64,000 nucleotides of DNA from Pseudomonas orientalis (GCF_002934065.1 NZ_CP018049.1:494501-558500); one strand, 5' to 3'; counted from the first letter of the stretch, positions 52,863-63,894 are shown. Made by a program: numbers and translations. Notes: generated from the letters alone by a model not told the origin.

Positions 52863-53831
52863 TCAGCCCCTGGCTTTTTTCTTCGGCACGATCTTGCGCA
52901 GCATCTGCTGCGCCTTGCCGGTCAAGCGCTTGAGCTTCGACTCTTTTTCCGGCTCTGCCAGGCCTTGCTGCCTGAGCCAGTCCTTCCAGCGAATCCGCTC
53001 ATCACGCACCAGCCAGCCGTCCTGGCGGGCGAAGCTTTCGGCCAGGTACAAACCCCGTGTACTCGCCGGATACAGTTGGTCCTTCTTGACGGTGTACAGC
53101 TCGGCAAGGGGCTCGCCGTCCTTGAGCGGCATCAGGTACAGGTCCGGACGCTTGCGATCCAGGCGTGCGACCAGTTGGTCACCTTCCAGGCGCTCATCCA
53201 CATGGAACAGGCTCAGGGATTTGGCTTCCTTCGGCACTTCCAGGCGCAGGTCGTAAATCAGCTGCAGTGACGCCGTCGGCAGGTGCACATAGGCCCGAGG
53301 ACGCTCGATCAACTGGGTGGTGGCGCAGCGCACCGGACGCGCGGCGCCGGACAGCGGGCTCAGGCGAAACGGCAGGGCTTCACGGTAATGCAGCGCGGCG
53401 GAGTAGGGCGCCGGCAGCCAGGTATCGTTGAAGCGCCCGCCGAGCCAGCCCTCAGGGGTTTCCAGCAGGCATTCCTCGGCAATTTCCTGAATGGCCGTGT
53501 GCAGCGGCAGGTTCAGTTCATGGGCGGGGACGTAGCCGGAGATCAGCTTGAGCACCACATCGCCGCGATCCTGGCGACGCTGGCGTACCAGCACCCAGTA
53601 ATCCTTGTTTTGCCAGTGCAGGGTCAGGCGCACTGAGACGCCGAGATTCGCCAGTTCCAGGGCGAAGCGTTCGGCGTCCGGCACCTCGACCGGCTTGCGC
53701 CGTTGCAGGGTCTGGGCGAAGTTGAGCGGCATGCCGACGCTCTGGTAGCTCAGGCCTTCGGGGGTGGCTTCCACGTGCAGCGGCAGTGTCTTGAAGTTGC
53801 TCGGGTTCTTTCTTATGAGCGTACGCGGCAT
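52863..53831 (-). CDS. Nudix-like protein of unknown function (PA4993-like)
   Basis: A 322-residue soluble protein. The central part resembles a Nudix domain: LKLISGYVPAHELNLPLHTA followed by IQEIAEECLLETPEG, which looks like a Nudix box whose Arg is replaced (QEIAEE for REUXEE) and whose leading Gly is missing. Pyrophosphohydrolase activity is therefore doubtful. The C-terminus is very basic (KLKRLTGKAQQMLRKIVPKK). I start at the ATG at 53831, with AAAGGAG six bases upstream; an extension of 14 codons overlaps the upstream gene's stop. It follows the aldo/keto reductase by about 40 bp on the same strand. Orthologs are in the same place in PAO1; no function known to me. Confidence 0.75.
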   Translation of the reverse strand: MPRTLIRKNPSNFKTLPLHVEATPEGLSYQSVGMPLNFAQTLQRRKPVEVPDAERFALELANLGVSVRLTLHWQNKDYWVLVRQRRQDRGDVVLKLISGYVPAHELNLPLHTAIQEIAEECLLETPEGWLGGRFNDTWLPAPYSAALHYREALPFRLSPLSGAARPVRCATTQLIERPRAYVHLPTASLQLIYDLRLEVPKEAKSLSLFHVDERLEGDQLVARLDRKRPDLYLMPLKDGEPLAELYTVKKDQLYPASTRGLYLAESFARQDGWLVRDERIRWKDWLRQQGLAEPEKESKLKRLTGKAQQMLRKIVPKKKARG

Positions 53832-53872
53832 GTCGGCTCCTTTGTGCGACGGGGTCGGCCGCGTGGGCGGCA

Positions 53873-54685
53873 TCAGAGTTGACGGATGACCCGGGCAGCG
53901 GTTGCCACGTTATGGGCCAGGTGCAGCGGATTGATGGTCCCGACAATAGCACTGGCGACGCCCGTTTGCGCAAACAACAACGTGAAACTGGCCTGAATTG
54001 GATCCATTCCAGGCGTCAGGCACACGTGGCCGCTGGCCAGGGCTTTTTTCACCAGGATGCCCTTGCCATGGGCCGCCGCGTAATCAATGACGGCTTTTTC
54101 GGCCTGTTCGTTCAGATTGTAAGTGATCATGGCGCAATCACCCTGTTCCAGCGCCTTCACACCGCCTCCAACGGTCTTGCCGGAGAAGCCGAAACCGCGG
54201 ATCTTGCCCTCTTTTTTCAGCTCCGCCAGGGTCTGGTAAACCTCGCAGTCGTTGAGGATGTGCAGGTCGTTGCCATCGGAGTGCACCAGCACCAGGTCGA
54301 TAAAATCCGTTTCAAGTCGTTTCAGACTACGCTCGATCGACATCCGCGTATGGGCGGCGCTGAAATCGTGCCGGGACACGCCGTCCTCGAATTCTTCGCC
54401 GACCTTGCTGACGATCACCCAATCCTTGCGCTGGTCACGCAGCAGTGGCCCCAGGCGCTCTTCGCTGCGGCCGTAGGCGGGTGCGGTATCGATCAGGTTG
54501 ATACCCAACTGGCGCGCCTGGCGCAGCAGCATTCGCGCCTCGTCGTCATTTGGAATCTGAAAACCGCTGGGGTATTTGACCCCTTGGTCACGACCCAGCT
54601 TGACGGTGCCCAGGCCCAGGGGCGACACCAGCAGGCCGGTGCTGCCCAGGGGGCGATGCAGGTCGTGCAGAGTGGGCAGGCTCAT
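53873..54685 (-). CDS. Aldo/keto reductase
   Basis: A 270-residue NADPH-dependent oxidoreductase with a TIM barrel. Catalytic residues appear in order: Asp and Tyr in DTAPAYGRSEERLG, Lys in VIVSKVG, His in LVLVHSDG. The C-terminal cofactor region is SAIVGTINPLHLAHN. Slightly shorter than typical AKRs (about 320), as in the PA4992 group. The start codon overlaps the stop of the FAD oxidoreductase gene upstream (ATGA), so they are co-translated. Substrate unknown. Confidence 0.87.
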   Translation of the reverse strand: MSLPTLHDLHRPLGSTGLLVSPLGLGTVKLGRDQGVKYPSGFQIPNDDEARMLLRQARQLGINLIDTAPAYGRSEERLGPLLRDQRKDWVIVSKVGEEFEDGVSRHDFSAAHTRMSIERSLKRLETDFIDLVLVHSDGNDLHILNDCEVYQTLAELKKEGKIRGFGFSGKTVGGGVKALEQGDCAMITYNLNEQAEKAVIDYAAAHGKGILVKKALASGHVCLTPGMDPIQASFTLLFAQTGVASAIVGTINPLHLAHNVATAARVIRQL

Positions 54686-55857
54686 GGCAACAGGTGCTCC
54701 CAGGCAGGTTGGCCGATCACGGGCTTGGGCAGGTCGGGCAGGGGTTCGCTGGCGCCTGGGCGGATGCCATCGCGTTCGAGGCTGTTGATGACCCGGTCGG
54801 CGAAGTCCGGTGCCAGGGCCAGCTTGGTTGGCCAGCCCACGAGCAGGCGACCCTGTTCGGCCAGGAAGGCGTTGTCGGGACGGCTCAGGCCCGATTGCAG
54901 TGGCTCGGCGCGGTTGACGCGCAGGGTGGCCCACTGGGTCTGGCTCATGTCGATCCATGGTAGCAACTGGGCCAGTTCTTTCTGCGCGGTAGCGATTTGT
55001 TTCTGAGGTGTGCGGGCAACGCCATCGGCTTCGGCGATATCGCCGCCGATGTACCACACCCAGTTGCCGTCCGCGGCCGGGTGGGTGGTCACGGTCAGAC
55101 GCGGCTTGGTGCCGCCGCCCAGGCAATGGGCATACAACGGCTTCAGGCCCGGGCCTTTGGCGAGGATCATGTGCAGCGGGCGGGTTTGCATCGCCGGCTG
55201 GCTCAAGCCCAGGACCGCAAGCAAGTCGGCGGTGCCTGCGCCGGCACTCAAGACGATGCGCTGGGCGCGGATTTCGCGGCCATCGACCTTCAAGCCCACC
55301 AAGGTGTCGCCGTCACGCAGCGGTTCGATATGTTCGCCTGCGAGCAAACCCTTACCGGCCAGCTCCGCCAGGCGTTCGATCAGGCTGGGCACGTCCACGA
55401 CCAATTCCGCGAGGCGGTAGACCTTGCCCTTGAAGCGACGATCCTGCAGCGCAACCGGCAGTTCGTCGCCCTTGACCTGATCGACACGGCCGCGCACGGC
55501 CTTGCTGGCGAAAAAGCTGGTGAGATTGCCGGCGAGGGTGCCGGGTGACCACAGGTAATGGGCTTCAGAGAGCAGGCGCACGCCGGACAGGTCCAATTCG
55601 CCATTGCCGGCCAGAGCTTCACGCCAGCGGCGCGGCATGTCGGCAATCGCTTCGGAGGCGCCGGTGAGGGCGCCGTGCAGGGCGTATTTCGCACCGCCGT
55701 GGATGATCCCCTGGGACTTCACGCTTTGCCCGCCACCCAGGGTCGCGCTTTCCACCAGCACCGTGGAAAACCCCTGGCGGCGCAGGCGCGCATTGAGCCA
55801 GAGGCCGGCAACCCCGGCGCCGACAATCAGAACGTCGGTGGAAATAACGGATGGCAT
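54682..55857 (-). CDS. FAD-dependent oxidoreductase (DAO family, PA4991-like)
   Basis: A 391-residue flavoprotein of the D-amino-acid oxidase / glycerol-3-phosphate dehydrogenase fold. The N-terminus has the dinucleotide motif DVLIVGAGVAGLWLNARL and VKSQGIIHGGAKYAL, a FAD-contact block typical of DAO enzymes. RIVLSAGAGTADLL is the second FAD strand. The start at 55857 has GAGG seven bases upstream. The 4-base overlap with the aldo/keto reductase suggests they act on one metabolite, but none can be named. Confidence 0.85.
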   Translation of the reverse strand: MPSVISTDVLIVGAGVAGLWLNARLRRQGFSTVLVESATLGGGQSVKSQGIIHGGAKYALHGALTGASEAIADMPRRWREALAGNGELDLSGVRLLSEAHYLWSPGTLAGNLTSFFASKAVRGRVDQVKGDELPVALQDRRFKGKVYRLAELVVDVPSLIERLAELAGKGLLAGEHIEPLRDGDTLVGLKVDGREIRAQRIVLSAGAGTADLLAVLGLSQPAMQTRPLHMILAKGPGLKPLYAHCLGGGTKPRLTVTTHPAADGNWVWYIGGDIAEADGVARTPQKQIATAQKELAQLLPWIDMSQTQWATLRVNRAEPLQSGLSRPDNAFLAEQGRLLVGWPTKLALAPDFADRVINSLERDGIRPGASEPLPDLPKPVIGQPAWEHLLP

Positions 55858-55912
55858 CGGCGACCTCAATGTTCAAGACAAGGGGCGCAGTATACAGGCT
55901 GTTGAGGGGCGG

Positions 55913-56248
55913 TCAGTGACCGGCGGTTTTCGAGAACAGCTGGATCACCACCACGCCCAGCACGATCAGCCCCATCCCCAGCATGGCCGGGATATCCAGC
56001 TTCTGCCCGTAGATGAACAGCGCGGCAATGCTGACCATCACGATGCCCATGCCGGCCCAGACGGCGTAAGCCACGCCAACCGGCACGGTGCGCACGACCA
56101 GGGTCAGCATCCAGAACGCGATGCCATAACCGACGATCACCAGCAACAGCGGAACAGGTGTGCTCCAACCCTTGATGGCTTTCATGGACACGGTCGCGAT
56201 TACTTCCGAGCAGATGGCGATGGCCAGGTAACAGTAGGCGGCGTTCAT
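55913..56248 (-). CDS. SMR family multidrug efflux protein
   Basis: A 111-residue four-helix inner membrane transporter of the small multidrug resistance family (EmrE/SugE type), likely exchanging protons for cationic compounds. The essential membrane Glu is present near residue 15 in AIAICSEVIAT. YAVWAGMGIVMVSI and GLIVLGVVVIQLFS are the conserved third and fourth helices. The YAVWAG(M/I)G pattern is EmrE-like. Start chosen at 56248 with GAGGA eight bases upstream. It is divergent from a LysR gene across about 100 bp, which suggests control by that regulator. Confidence 0.9.
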   Translation of the reverse strand: MNAAYCYLAIAICSEVIATVSMKAIKGWSTPVPLLLVIVGYGIAFWMLTLVVRTVPVGVAYAVWAGMGIVMVSIAALFIYGQKLDIPAMLGMGLIVLGVVVIQLFSKTAGH

Positions 56249-56322
56249 GGTGCAATCCTCAAGGTGAAGCTGGTTTGATAAGGTCGGCATTCTAGAGGTT
56301 CAACAGATGCGGTAAAGTCATT

Positions 56323-56345
56323 ACCTATCCGAATTGAAGATAGGT
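56323..56345. promoter_or_regulatory. Inverted repeat in the SMR-lysR intergenic region (probable LysR operator)
   Basis: ACCTATC, nine bases, GATAGGT: a perfect 7-bp inverted repeat ending 6 bp before the lysR ATG and about 75 bp upstream of the SMR start. Interrupted palindromes at this position are typical for autoregulation by LysR-type proteins. Confidence 0.6.
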
Positions 56346-56351
56346 TAAGTC

Positions 56352-57242
56352 ATGAGCGTGCCTTGGGATCTGGAACAGATGCGCCTGTTTGTCAGCGTCG
56401 CCGAACAGCGCTCGTTTTCCGCCGTGGCGCGTGGGCAGCGCAAGGCGCAGTCGGCCGTCAGCACCGCCATCGCGTTGCTTGAGGCGGACCTCGGCGTCAG
56501 CCTGTTCGAGCGCAGCAGCGGCCGTCAGCCGCGCCTGACCGAAGCCGGCAGCGTGTTGCTGGAGGAAGCGCGTGAAGTCCTGCGCCAGTGTGAGCGTCTG
56601 ACGGGACGGGCACTCTCGCTGACCCGTGGCGAGGAAGCGTGTCTGCGCCTGGCCCAGGACGAGGCGATGTTGTTCCAGCCGGTGCTCGACAGTCTTGAGG
56701 CGCTGGCGCTGCGCTACCCGTTGTTGGAGGTGCAGTTGTCCAGCGCCGCCCAGGGCGATGTGGCGCGCAAGCTGGTGGAACGCCAGGCCGACCTGGGCCT
56801 GCTGTTCTACCACGACCAGATTCCCGAAGCCCTTGAGCGGCGGGTGGTGGGCAGCGTGGAAATGGTCACGGTGTGCGGTGTGAATCACCCTTTGGCCAAG
56901 TTGCGGTACGTGGACTGTCAACGATTGGCGCAGTTTCGCCAGTTGCTCATGTCGACCCAGACCAGCGTCTACCCCGGCAGTGAAGCCGCCAGTCCGCTGG
57001 TATGGCGGGCCGACAGCTTCTATGTGTTGGCCGAATGGCTGATGAGCGGCCTGGGTTGGGCCTGGTTGCCACGGCACATCGTGCAATACCCCACCTATCA
57101 ACAGCAGATGGTTGAACTGCACAGCGAATGGACGCCGCCGGCGCTGGTGGTGGAACTGGTGTGGCGCCGCGATGAGCACCTTGGGCCTGCCGCGCGCTTT
57201 CTGGCTGAACGTTTTGCCGAGTGCTTGCAGGCGATCGACTGA
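56352..57242 (+). CDS. LysR-type transcriptional regulator
   Basis: A 296-residue regulator. Residues 1-62 form the winged helix-turn-helix (DLEQMRLFVSVAEQRSFSAV, AQSAVSTAIALLEADLGVSL). Residues about 90-296 are the periplasmic-binding-protein-like effector domain. The effector is unknown. It is divergent from the SMR efflux gene and has an inverted repeat overlapping its own start region. It ends 23 bp before waaA, with which it is unrelated functionally. Confidence 0.92.
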   Translation: MSVPWDLEQMRLFVSVAEQRSFSAVARGQRKAQSAVSTAIALLEADLGVSLFERSSGRQPRLTEAGSVLLEEAREVLRQCERLTGRALSLTRGEEACLRLAQDEAMLFQPVLDSLEALALRYPLLEVQLSSAAQGDVARKLVERQADLGLLFYHDQIPEALERRVVGSVEMVTVCGVNHPLAKLRYVDCQRLAQFRQLLMSTQTSVYPGSEAASPLVWRADSFYVLAEWLMSGLGWAWLPRHIVQYPTYQQQMVELHSEWTPPALVVELVWRRDEHLGPAARFLAERFAECLQAID

Positions 57243-57265
57243 AAAAGCCGATAAACTCCGCCGCC

Positions 57266-58543
57266 ATGAATAGAACTCTCTACACCTGTCTGTTTTACCT
57301 GGCGCTGCCGTTGGTGGCTTTACGTCTGTGGTTGCGCGCGCGCAAGGCGCCGGCTTATGCCAGGCGCGTGGGCGAGCGGTTTTCCTATGGCTTGCCCGTG
57401 ATGCAGCCCGGCGGGATCTGGGTGCATGCGGTGTCGGTGGGCGAAAGCATTGCCGCCGCGCCGATGATCCGTGCCCTCCTGAAGCGCTACCCGCAGTTGC
57501 CGATGACCGTCACCTGCATGACGCCCACAGGTTCCGAGCGAATCCGGGCGCTGTTTGCCGATGAGCCGCGTGTCCAGCATTGTTATCTGCCGTACGACTT
57601 ACCCTGCGCCGCCAGGCGTTTCCTTGACCGGGTACAGCCCAGGTTGGCAGTGATCATGGAGACCGAGTTGTGGCCCAACCATATTCACGCCTGCGTCCAA
57701 CGCGGCATTCCGGTGGCCCTGGCCAACGCGCGATTGTCGGCGCGCTCGGCCAAGGGTTATGCGCGTTTTGCCAGACTGACTGCGCCGATGCTGGCAGAAA
57801 TGAGCTTGTTTGCGGTGCAGACCAAAACCGAGGCCGAACGCTTCCTGAATCTGGGGGCTCGGCCTGAGACGGTAGAAGTCACGGGTTCGATCAAGTTCGA
57901 TTTGACCATCGACCCGCAACTGCCCGAACGCGCCGCCGCCTTGCGCGAGCAGTGGGGCGCCGGCGAGCGTCCGGTGTGGATCGCCGCCAGCACCCACGAA
58001 GGCGAAGACGAAGTCGTGCTCGCCGCCCATCGTCAATTGCTCGCCAGCTATCCCAATGCGCTGTTGATTCTGGTGCCCCGTCATCAGGAGCGCTTCGGGC
58101 CGACTTTCGAGCGGTGCGTGCAGCAAGGCTTTGCCACAGTGCGGCGTTCCAGTGGCGAAGCGGTCCATGTACATACCTCAGTGCTGCTTGGCGACACCAT
58201 GGGCGAATTGCTGTTTCTCTACGCCTTGGCCGACAGCGCCTTTGTCGGCGGCAGCCTGGTACCGACCGGCGGGCATAATCCGCTGGAACCGGCCGCGCTG
58301 GGCAAGCCGGTGATCATGGGGCCGCACCTGTTCAACTTCCTGGAAATCAGCGCGATGATGCGCGAGGCCGGGGCGTTGCGCGAGGTGGATGACGCAGACG
58401 GTTTGGCCGAGGCGGTGCGGCAGTTGTTCGAGTTGCCACAGGATGCGCGCAGGATGGCAGAGGCGGGATTGAAGGTGATGCAGGCTAACCAGGGCGCGCT
58501 TAAGCGCTTGCTGGATGGGCTGGACCGATTGATCGCTCACTGA
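57266..58543 (+). CDS. waaA: 3-deoxy-D-manno-octulosonic acid (Kdo) transferase
   Basis: Transfers Kdo residues from CMP-Kdo to lipid IVA at the cytoplasmic face of the inner membrane, the first core step. The 425-residue GT30 protein has an N-terminal membrane anchor (TLYTCLFYLALPLVALRLWL), the catalytic Glu region VHAVSVGESIAAAPMIR, METELWPN, and the donor-site blocks AASTHEGEDEVVL, VGGSLVPTGGHNPLEPAALG. I start at the ATG at 57266. A REPIN follows. The same gene is PA4988 in PAO1. Confidence 0.95.
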   Translation: MNRTLYTCLFYLALPLVALRLWLRARKAPAYARRVGERFSYGLPVMQPGGIWVHAVSVGESIAAAPMIRALLKRYPQLPMTVTCMTPTGSERIRALFADEPRVQHCYLPYDLPCAARRFLDRVQPRLAVIMETELWPNHIHACVQRGIPVALANARLSARSAKGYARFARLTAPMLAEMSLFAVQTKTEAERFLNLGARPETVEVTGSIKFDLTIDPQLPERAAALREQWGAGERPVWIAASTHEGEDEVVLAAHRQLLASYPNALLILVPRHQERFGPTFERCVQQGFATVRRSSGEAVHVHTSVLLGDTMGELLFLYALADSAFVGGSLVPTGGHNPLEPAALGKPVIMGPHLFNFLEISAMMREAGALREVDDADGLAEAVRQLFELPQDARRMAEAGLKVMQANQGALKRLLDGLDRLIAH

Positions 58544-58559
58544 CTCAACACCCATCCAA

Positions 58560-58642
58560 AATGTGGGAGGGGGCTTGCCCCCGATGACGGAGTGTCAGTC
58601 AAAACTACTTGAGCTGACAGACCGCTATCGGGGGCAAGCCCC
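58560..58642. repeat. REPIN
   Basis: Inverted REP pair between the convergent ends of waaA and the TolC-family gene. The spacer has the inner stem GTCAGTC / GCTGACAG (imperfect). Confidence 0.92.
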
Positions 58643-58667
58643 CTCCCACATTGGTTTTGCGGTGTGG

Positions 58668-60107
58668 TCAAGAACCTGGGCGGGCCTTCAGTTGCTCGGC
58701 GGCAGCTTTGGCCAGGTCCGGTGGCAGGAAGTCTTTGTCCGGGTTGTAGTCGGCTTTCAAATAGCGCGTCAGGTCCTGCAGATCCCCCGGGTTCAACGTG
58801 CCCGCAGCTTGCTTCAAGCGCAGGTTGTCGAGGATGTAGTCGTAGCGGCTGTTGTTGTAGTTGCGCACTGACGCGTAGAGCTGACGCTGTGCGTCCAGTA
58901 CGTCGACGATATTGCGCGTGCCCACCTGATAGCCGATTTCCGTGGCTTCCACCGCGCTTTGGTTGGAGATGATCGACTGGCGGCGTGCTTGCACCTGTTC
59001 CACATCGGTGTTGACGGCGCGGTGCAGGTTACGGGTGTTTTCCACCACCTGGCGGCGCAGGCCTTCGCGTTGCTGCTCGGACTGATCGAGACGTGAATAG
59101 GATTCACGCACTTGCGAGCTGGTGAGGCCGCCGCTGTAGATCGGGATGTTCAACCGCAAGCCGATGGTGCGTTGCGACACATCGCCACCGTACGGGATGG
59201 GCAACTGGTTCGGGTTGCTGAACCCCAGGGCATCGTTGTCGCCTTTTTCGTATTGCGCAACCGCATCGAGCGTCGGCAAGTGGCCGGCCTTGCGCTGCCT
59301 GAGGGTTTCCTCGGCGGCTGTCACTGCGTAATTGCTGGCCAGCAGGTTGAGGTTCTGGCGCCCGGCGGTTTCGACCCAGGCCTTGGCGTCGTTCGGCGCC
59401 GGCGGCAGCACCGGCAGCGTATGGACGATGCCCTGGATCGAGTTGTACTGGCGGTTGGTCAGGGTGATCAGCGCCTCGAAGGCGTCGTCCACCTGGCGCT
59501 GGGCCACGATGCGGTTGGCGCGAGCGGTGTCGTAGCTGGCCTGGGATTGCAGCACATCGGTCTTGTCCGACAGGCCCACATCGAAGCGCTCATTGGACTG
59601 GTCGAGCTGGCGTTTGAAGGCATTTTCTTCGGCCTTGGTCGAGGCCAGGTTGTCTTGCGCGCGCAGGACTGCAAAGTAGCTCTCGGCACTTTGCAAAATC
59701 AGGTTCTGTTCACTGGCCGACAGTTGCAGCGAGGCTTGCTCGCTGACGGCTTCGGCGGCTTGCAGTTGGAACCAGCGATCGGCGCGAAACAGCGGCTGGC
59801 TCAGGGTGGCGCGCCAGGAGTGCGCGTCGCGGCTGGCAGTGGCGGCGGGCTGGTCGATCTGGGTGCGCACGTTGTTACTGTCGGCACCGGCCGACAGATT
59901 CGGCAGCAAGCCTGCGCGCGCCTGGGGCACGACTTCTTTCTGCGCGCCATATTGAGCGCGGGCAGCGGCCAGGTCGGCGTTGTTGCTCGCCGCTTCCTGG
60001 TAGACGCTGACCAGGTCGGTGTTGGCGGACAAGGGCGCTTCAGCTGCCCAGACCATTCCATTGGTCGCACAAGACACGGCAATTGCCAGTGAAAGTTTGC
60101 GCAGCAT
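58668..60107 (-). CDS. tolC: TolC-family outer membrane channel protein
   Basis: Trimeric outer membrane exit duct for type I secretion or RND/ABC efflux. The 479 residues have a signal peptide (1-22, ending NGMVWAAE), then two repeats of the outer membrane efflux family with long helices (QYGAQKEVVPQARAGLLPNL, RANRIVAQRQVDDAFEALI, VGTRNIVDVLDAQRQLYASV). This is the TolC/AprF-like type (PA4974 in PAO1, also next to thiC). Partner pumps are not encoded here, so the specific role is open. Confidence 0.9.
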   Translation of the reverse strand: MLRKLSLAIAVSCATNGMVWAAEAPLSANTDLVSVYQEAASNNADLAAARAQYGAQKEVVPQARAGLLPNLSAGADSNNVRTQIDQPAATASRDAHSWRATLSQPLFRADRWFQLQAAEAVSEQASLQLSASEQNLILQSAESYFAVLRAQDNLASTKAEENAFKRQLDQSNERFDVGLSDKTDVLQSQASYDTARANRIVAQRQVDDAFEALITLTNRQYNSIQGIVHTLPVLPPAPNDAKAWVETAGRQNLNLLASNYAVTAAEETLRQRKAGHLPTLDAVAQYEKGDNDALGFSNPNQLPIPYGGDVSQRTIGLRLNIPIYSGGLTSSQVRESYSRLDQSEQQREGLRRQVVENTRNLHRAVNTDVEQVQARRQSIISNQSAVEATEIGYQVGTRNIVDVLDAQRQLYASVRNYNNSRYDYILDNLRLKQAAGTLNPGDLQDLTRYLKADYNPDKDFLPPDLAKAAAEQLKARPGS

Positions 60108-60306
60108 GAGGCGATCCCTGAATAAATATTACGATGATAATTTATTGCCCAAGGCTACGGTGGCAAAGAGGGAGCGTCAAGCCTTGAGGCAGCTCAGGAG
60201 TGTAGTGGGCGGGCTTCGGCACAACAATCCTGTAATTACGCCATTTATCATCCTGACGACAGTGTCATTGGCAATTTGCCCACGCCATGGTCTAGACTGG
60301 CCGGGT
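60108..60306. promoter_or_regulatory. Divergent tolC-thiC promoter region
   Basis: About 200 bp between the tolC start and the riboswitch. A possible thiC promoter is TTGGCA (60268-60273), 17 bases, TCTAGA (60291-60296), which would start the transcript just before the riboswitch; the -10 is weak. The tolC side has an AT-rich stretch (60121-60145) with possible -10 elements, not assigned. Confidence 0.35.
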
Positions 60307-62460
<2,154 letters not shown>

Positions 62461-62489
62461 TTCGGGATTGCAGGCGCCTGTACCGGCCT

Positions 62490-62514
62490 CATCGGGGGCA
62501 AGCCCCCTCCCACA
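62490..62514 (-). repeat. Single REP unit (left of an outward-facing pair)
   Basis: REP copy in reverse orientation, 30 bp after the thiC stop. It precedes a forward copy at 62538, so the order is opposite to a REPIN. Confidence 0.88.
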
Positions 62515-62537
62515 CTTGAATGTGTTCGCACTTCGAA

Positions 62538-62562
62538 ATGTGGGAGGGGGCTTGCCCCCGAT
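62538..62562 (+). repeat. Single REP unit (right of an outward-facing pair)
   Basis: REP copy in forward orientation, 23 bp after the reverse copy and 43 bp before the cytX start. The short spacer contains TGTTCGCACTTCGAA with no GTCAG/CTGAC stem. Confidence 0.88.
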
Positions 62563-62604
62563 AGCCGTCTTTCAAACAACAAATGCCCCTCAGAGATTCC
62601 ACCC

Positions 62605-63894
62605 TTGAGCATTCAACCGAGCACCTATTCGCCGGACATTGCAGTCCCCCAGGACAGGCGCGTCTTCGGCGCCCGCGACCTGTTCTCCCTGTGGTTCTCC
62701 CTCGGCATCGGCCTGATGGTCCTGCAAACCGGCGCCTTACTGGCGCCGGGCCTGGGGTTGTCGGGTTCATTGCTGGCCATCTTGCTCGGCACCCTGGTCG
62801 GCGTGCTGTTGCTGGCCGCCGTCGGCGTGATCGGCAGCGACACCGGGCTGTCCGCCATGGCGACGCTCAAGCTCAGCCTCGGTAGCCGCGGTGCGAGCCT
62901 GCCGGCGCTGTTGAACCTGCTGCAATTGATTGGCTGGGGTTCGTTCGAAATCATCGTCATGCGCGATGCCGCCAGCTTGTTGGGTACGCGTGCGTTCAGC
63001 GAGGGCAGCCTGTTGGCGAGCCCCTTGTTGTGGACCGTGTTGTTTGGTGGCCTTGCCACCGTGCTGGCGGTGAGTGGCCCGCTGACCTTCGTGCGGCAAA
63101 TCCTGCGCAAATGGGGCATCTGGCTGCTGCTCGCGGCCTGTCTGTGGCTGACCTGGAACCTGTTCGCCAGGGCCGACCTCGTCGCGCTGTGGGCCCAGGC
63201 CGGTGACGGCTCGATGCCGTTTGCGGTGGGCTTTGACATTGCCATCGCCATGCCGCTGTCGTGGCTGCCGCTGATCGCCGACTACTCACGCTTTGGCAAG
63301 CGCGCGAAAAGCGTGTTCGGCGGCACCGCGCTGGGGTTCTTTATCGGTAATTTCTGGCTGATGAGCCTGGGGGTGGCCTACACCCTGGCCTTTGCGCCCA
63401 GCGGTGAAGTCAATGCGCTGCTGTTGGCCCTGGCCGGTGCCGGCCTCGGTATTCCGCTGTTGCTGATCCTGCTGGACGAGTCGGAAAACGCCTTTGCCGA
63501 CATTCACTCGGCGGCGGTGTCGAGCGGGATGCTGCTGCGTTTGAAAGTCGAGCACCTGGCGTTGGCCATCGGTGTGATTTGCACCGTGATTGCCTGCCTG
63601 GCGCCCCTGGCGCAGTACCAGAACTTCCTGTTGCTGATCGGCTCAGTGTTTGCGCCACTGTTCGGCGTGGTACTGGTGGATCACTTCATCCTGCGCCGTC
63701 GGCGCCAGGGCGCGGTGACCCAGCTGCATTGGCCGGCGCTGCTGGCGTGGCTGGGCGGCATCGGCACCTACCACCTGCTGGCGCACCTGTATCCGGAAAT
63801 CGGCGCAACCCTGCCGGCATTGCTGCTGGCAGGGTTGCTGCAGTTCATCCTGGGGCGGGCGGTCAGTGGCGCGCGGGCATCAGCTCAGGCTTGA
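62605..63894 (+). CDS. cytX: CytX-type permease, putative hydroxymethylpyrimidine transporter
   Basis: Inner membrane NCS1-family transporter. The 429 residues have about 12 hydrophobic segments and begin FGARDLFSLWFSLGIGLMVL after a polar N-terminus. IADYSRFGKRAKSVFGG is the NCS1 signature loop. CytX proteins are often under TPP riboswitches or next to thiC and are thought to take up the pyrimidine part of thiamine; the neighbour thiC supports that here. The start is a TTG at 62605 (frame MSIQPSTYSPDIAVPQDRRV); the Shine-Dalgarno is weak. Its 3' end overlaps the convergent gene by 32 bases. Confidence 0.85.
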   Translation: MSIQPSTYSPDIAVPQDRRVFGARDLFSLWFSLGIGLMVLQTGALLAPGLGLSGSLLAILLGTLVGVLLLAAVGVIGSDTGLSAMATLKLSLGSRGASLPALLNLLQLIGWGSFEIIVMRDAASLLGTRAFSEGSLLASPLLWTVLFGGLATVLAVSGPLTFVRQILRKWGIWLLLAACLWLTWNLFARADLVALWAQAGDGSMPFAVGFDIAIAMPLSWLPLIADYSRFGKRAKSVFGGTALGFFIGNFWLMSLGVAYTLAFAPSGEVNALLLALAGAGLGIPLLLILLDESENAFADIHSAAVSSGMLLRLKVEHLALAIGVICTVIACLAPLAQYQNFLLLIGSVFAPLFGVVLVDHFILRRRRQGAVTQLHWPALLAWLGGIGTYHLLAHLYPEIGATLPALLLAGLLQFILGRAVSGARASAQA

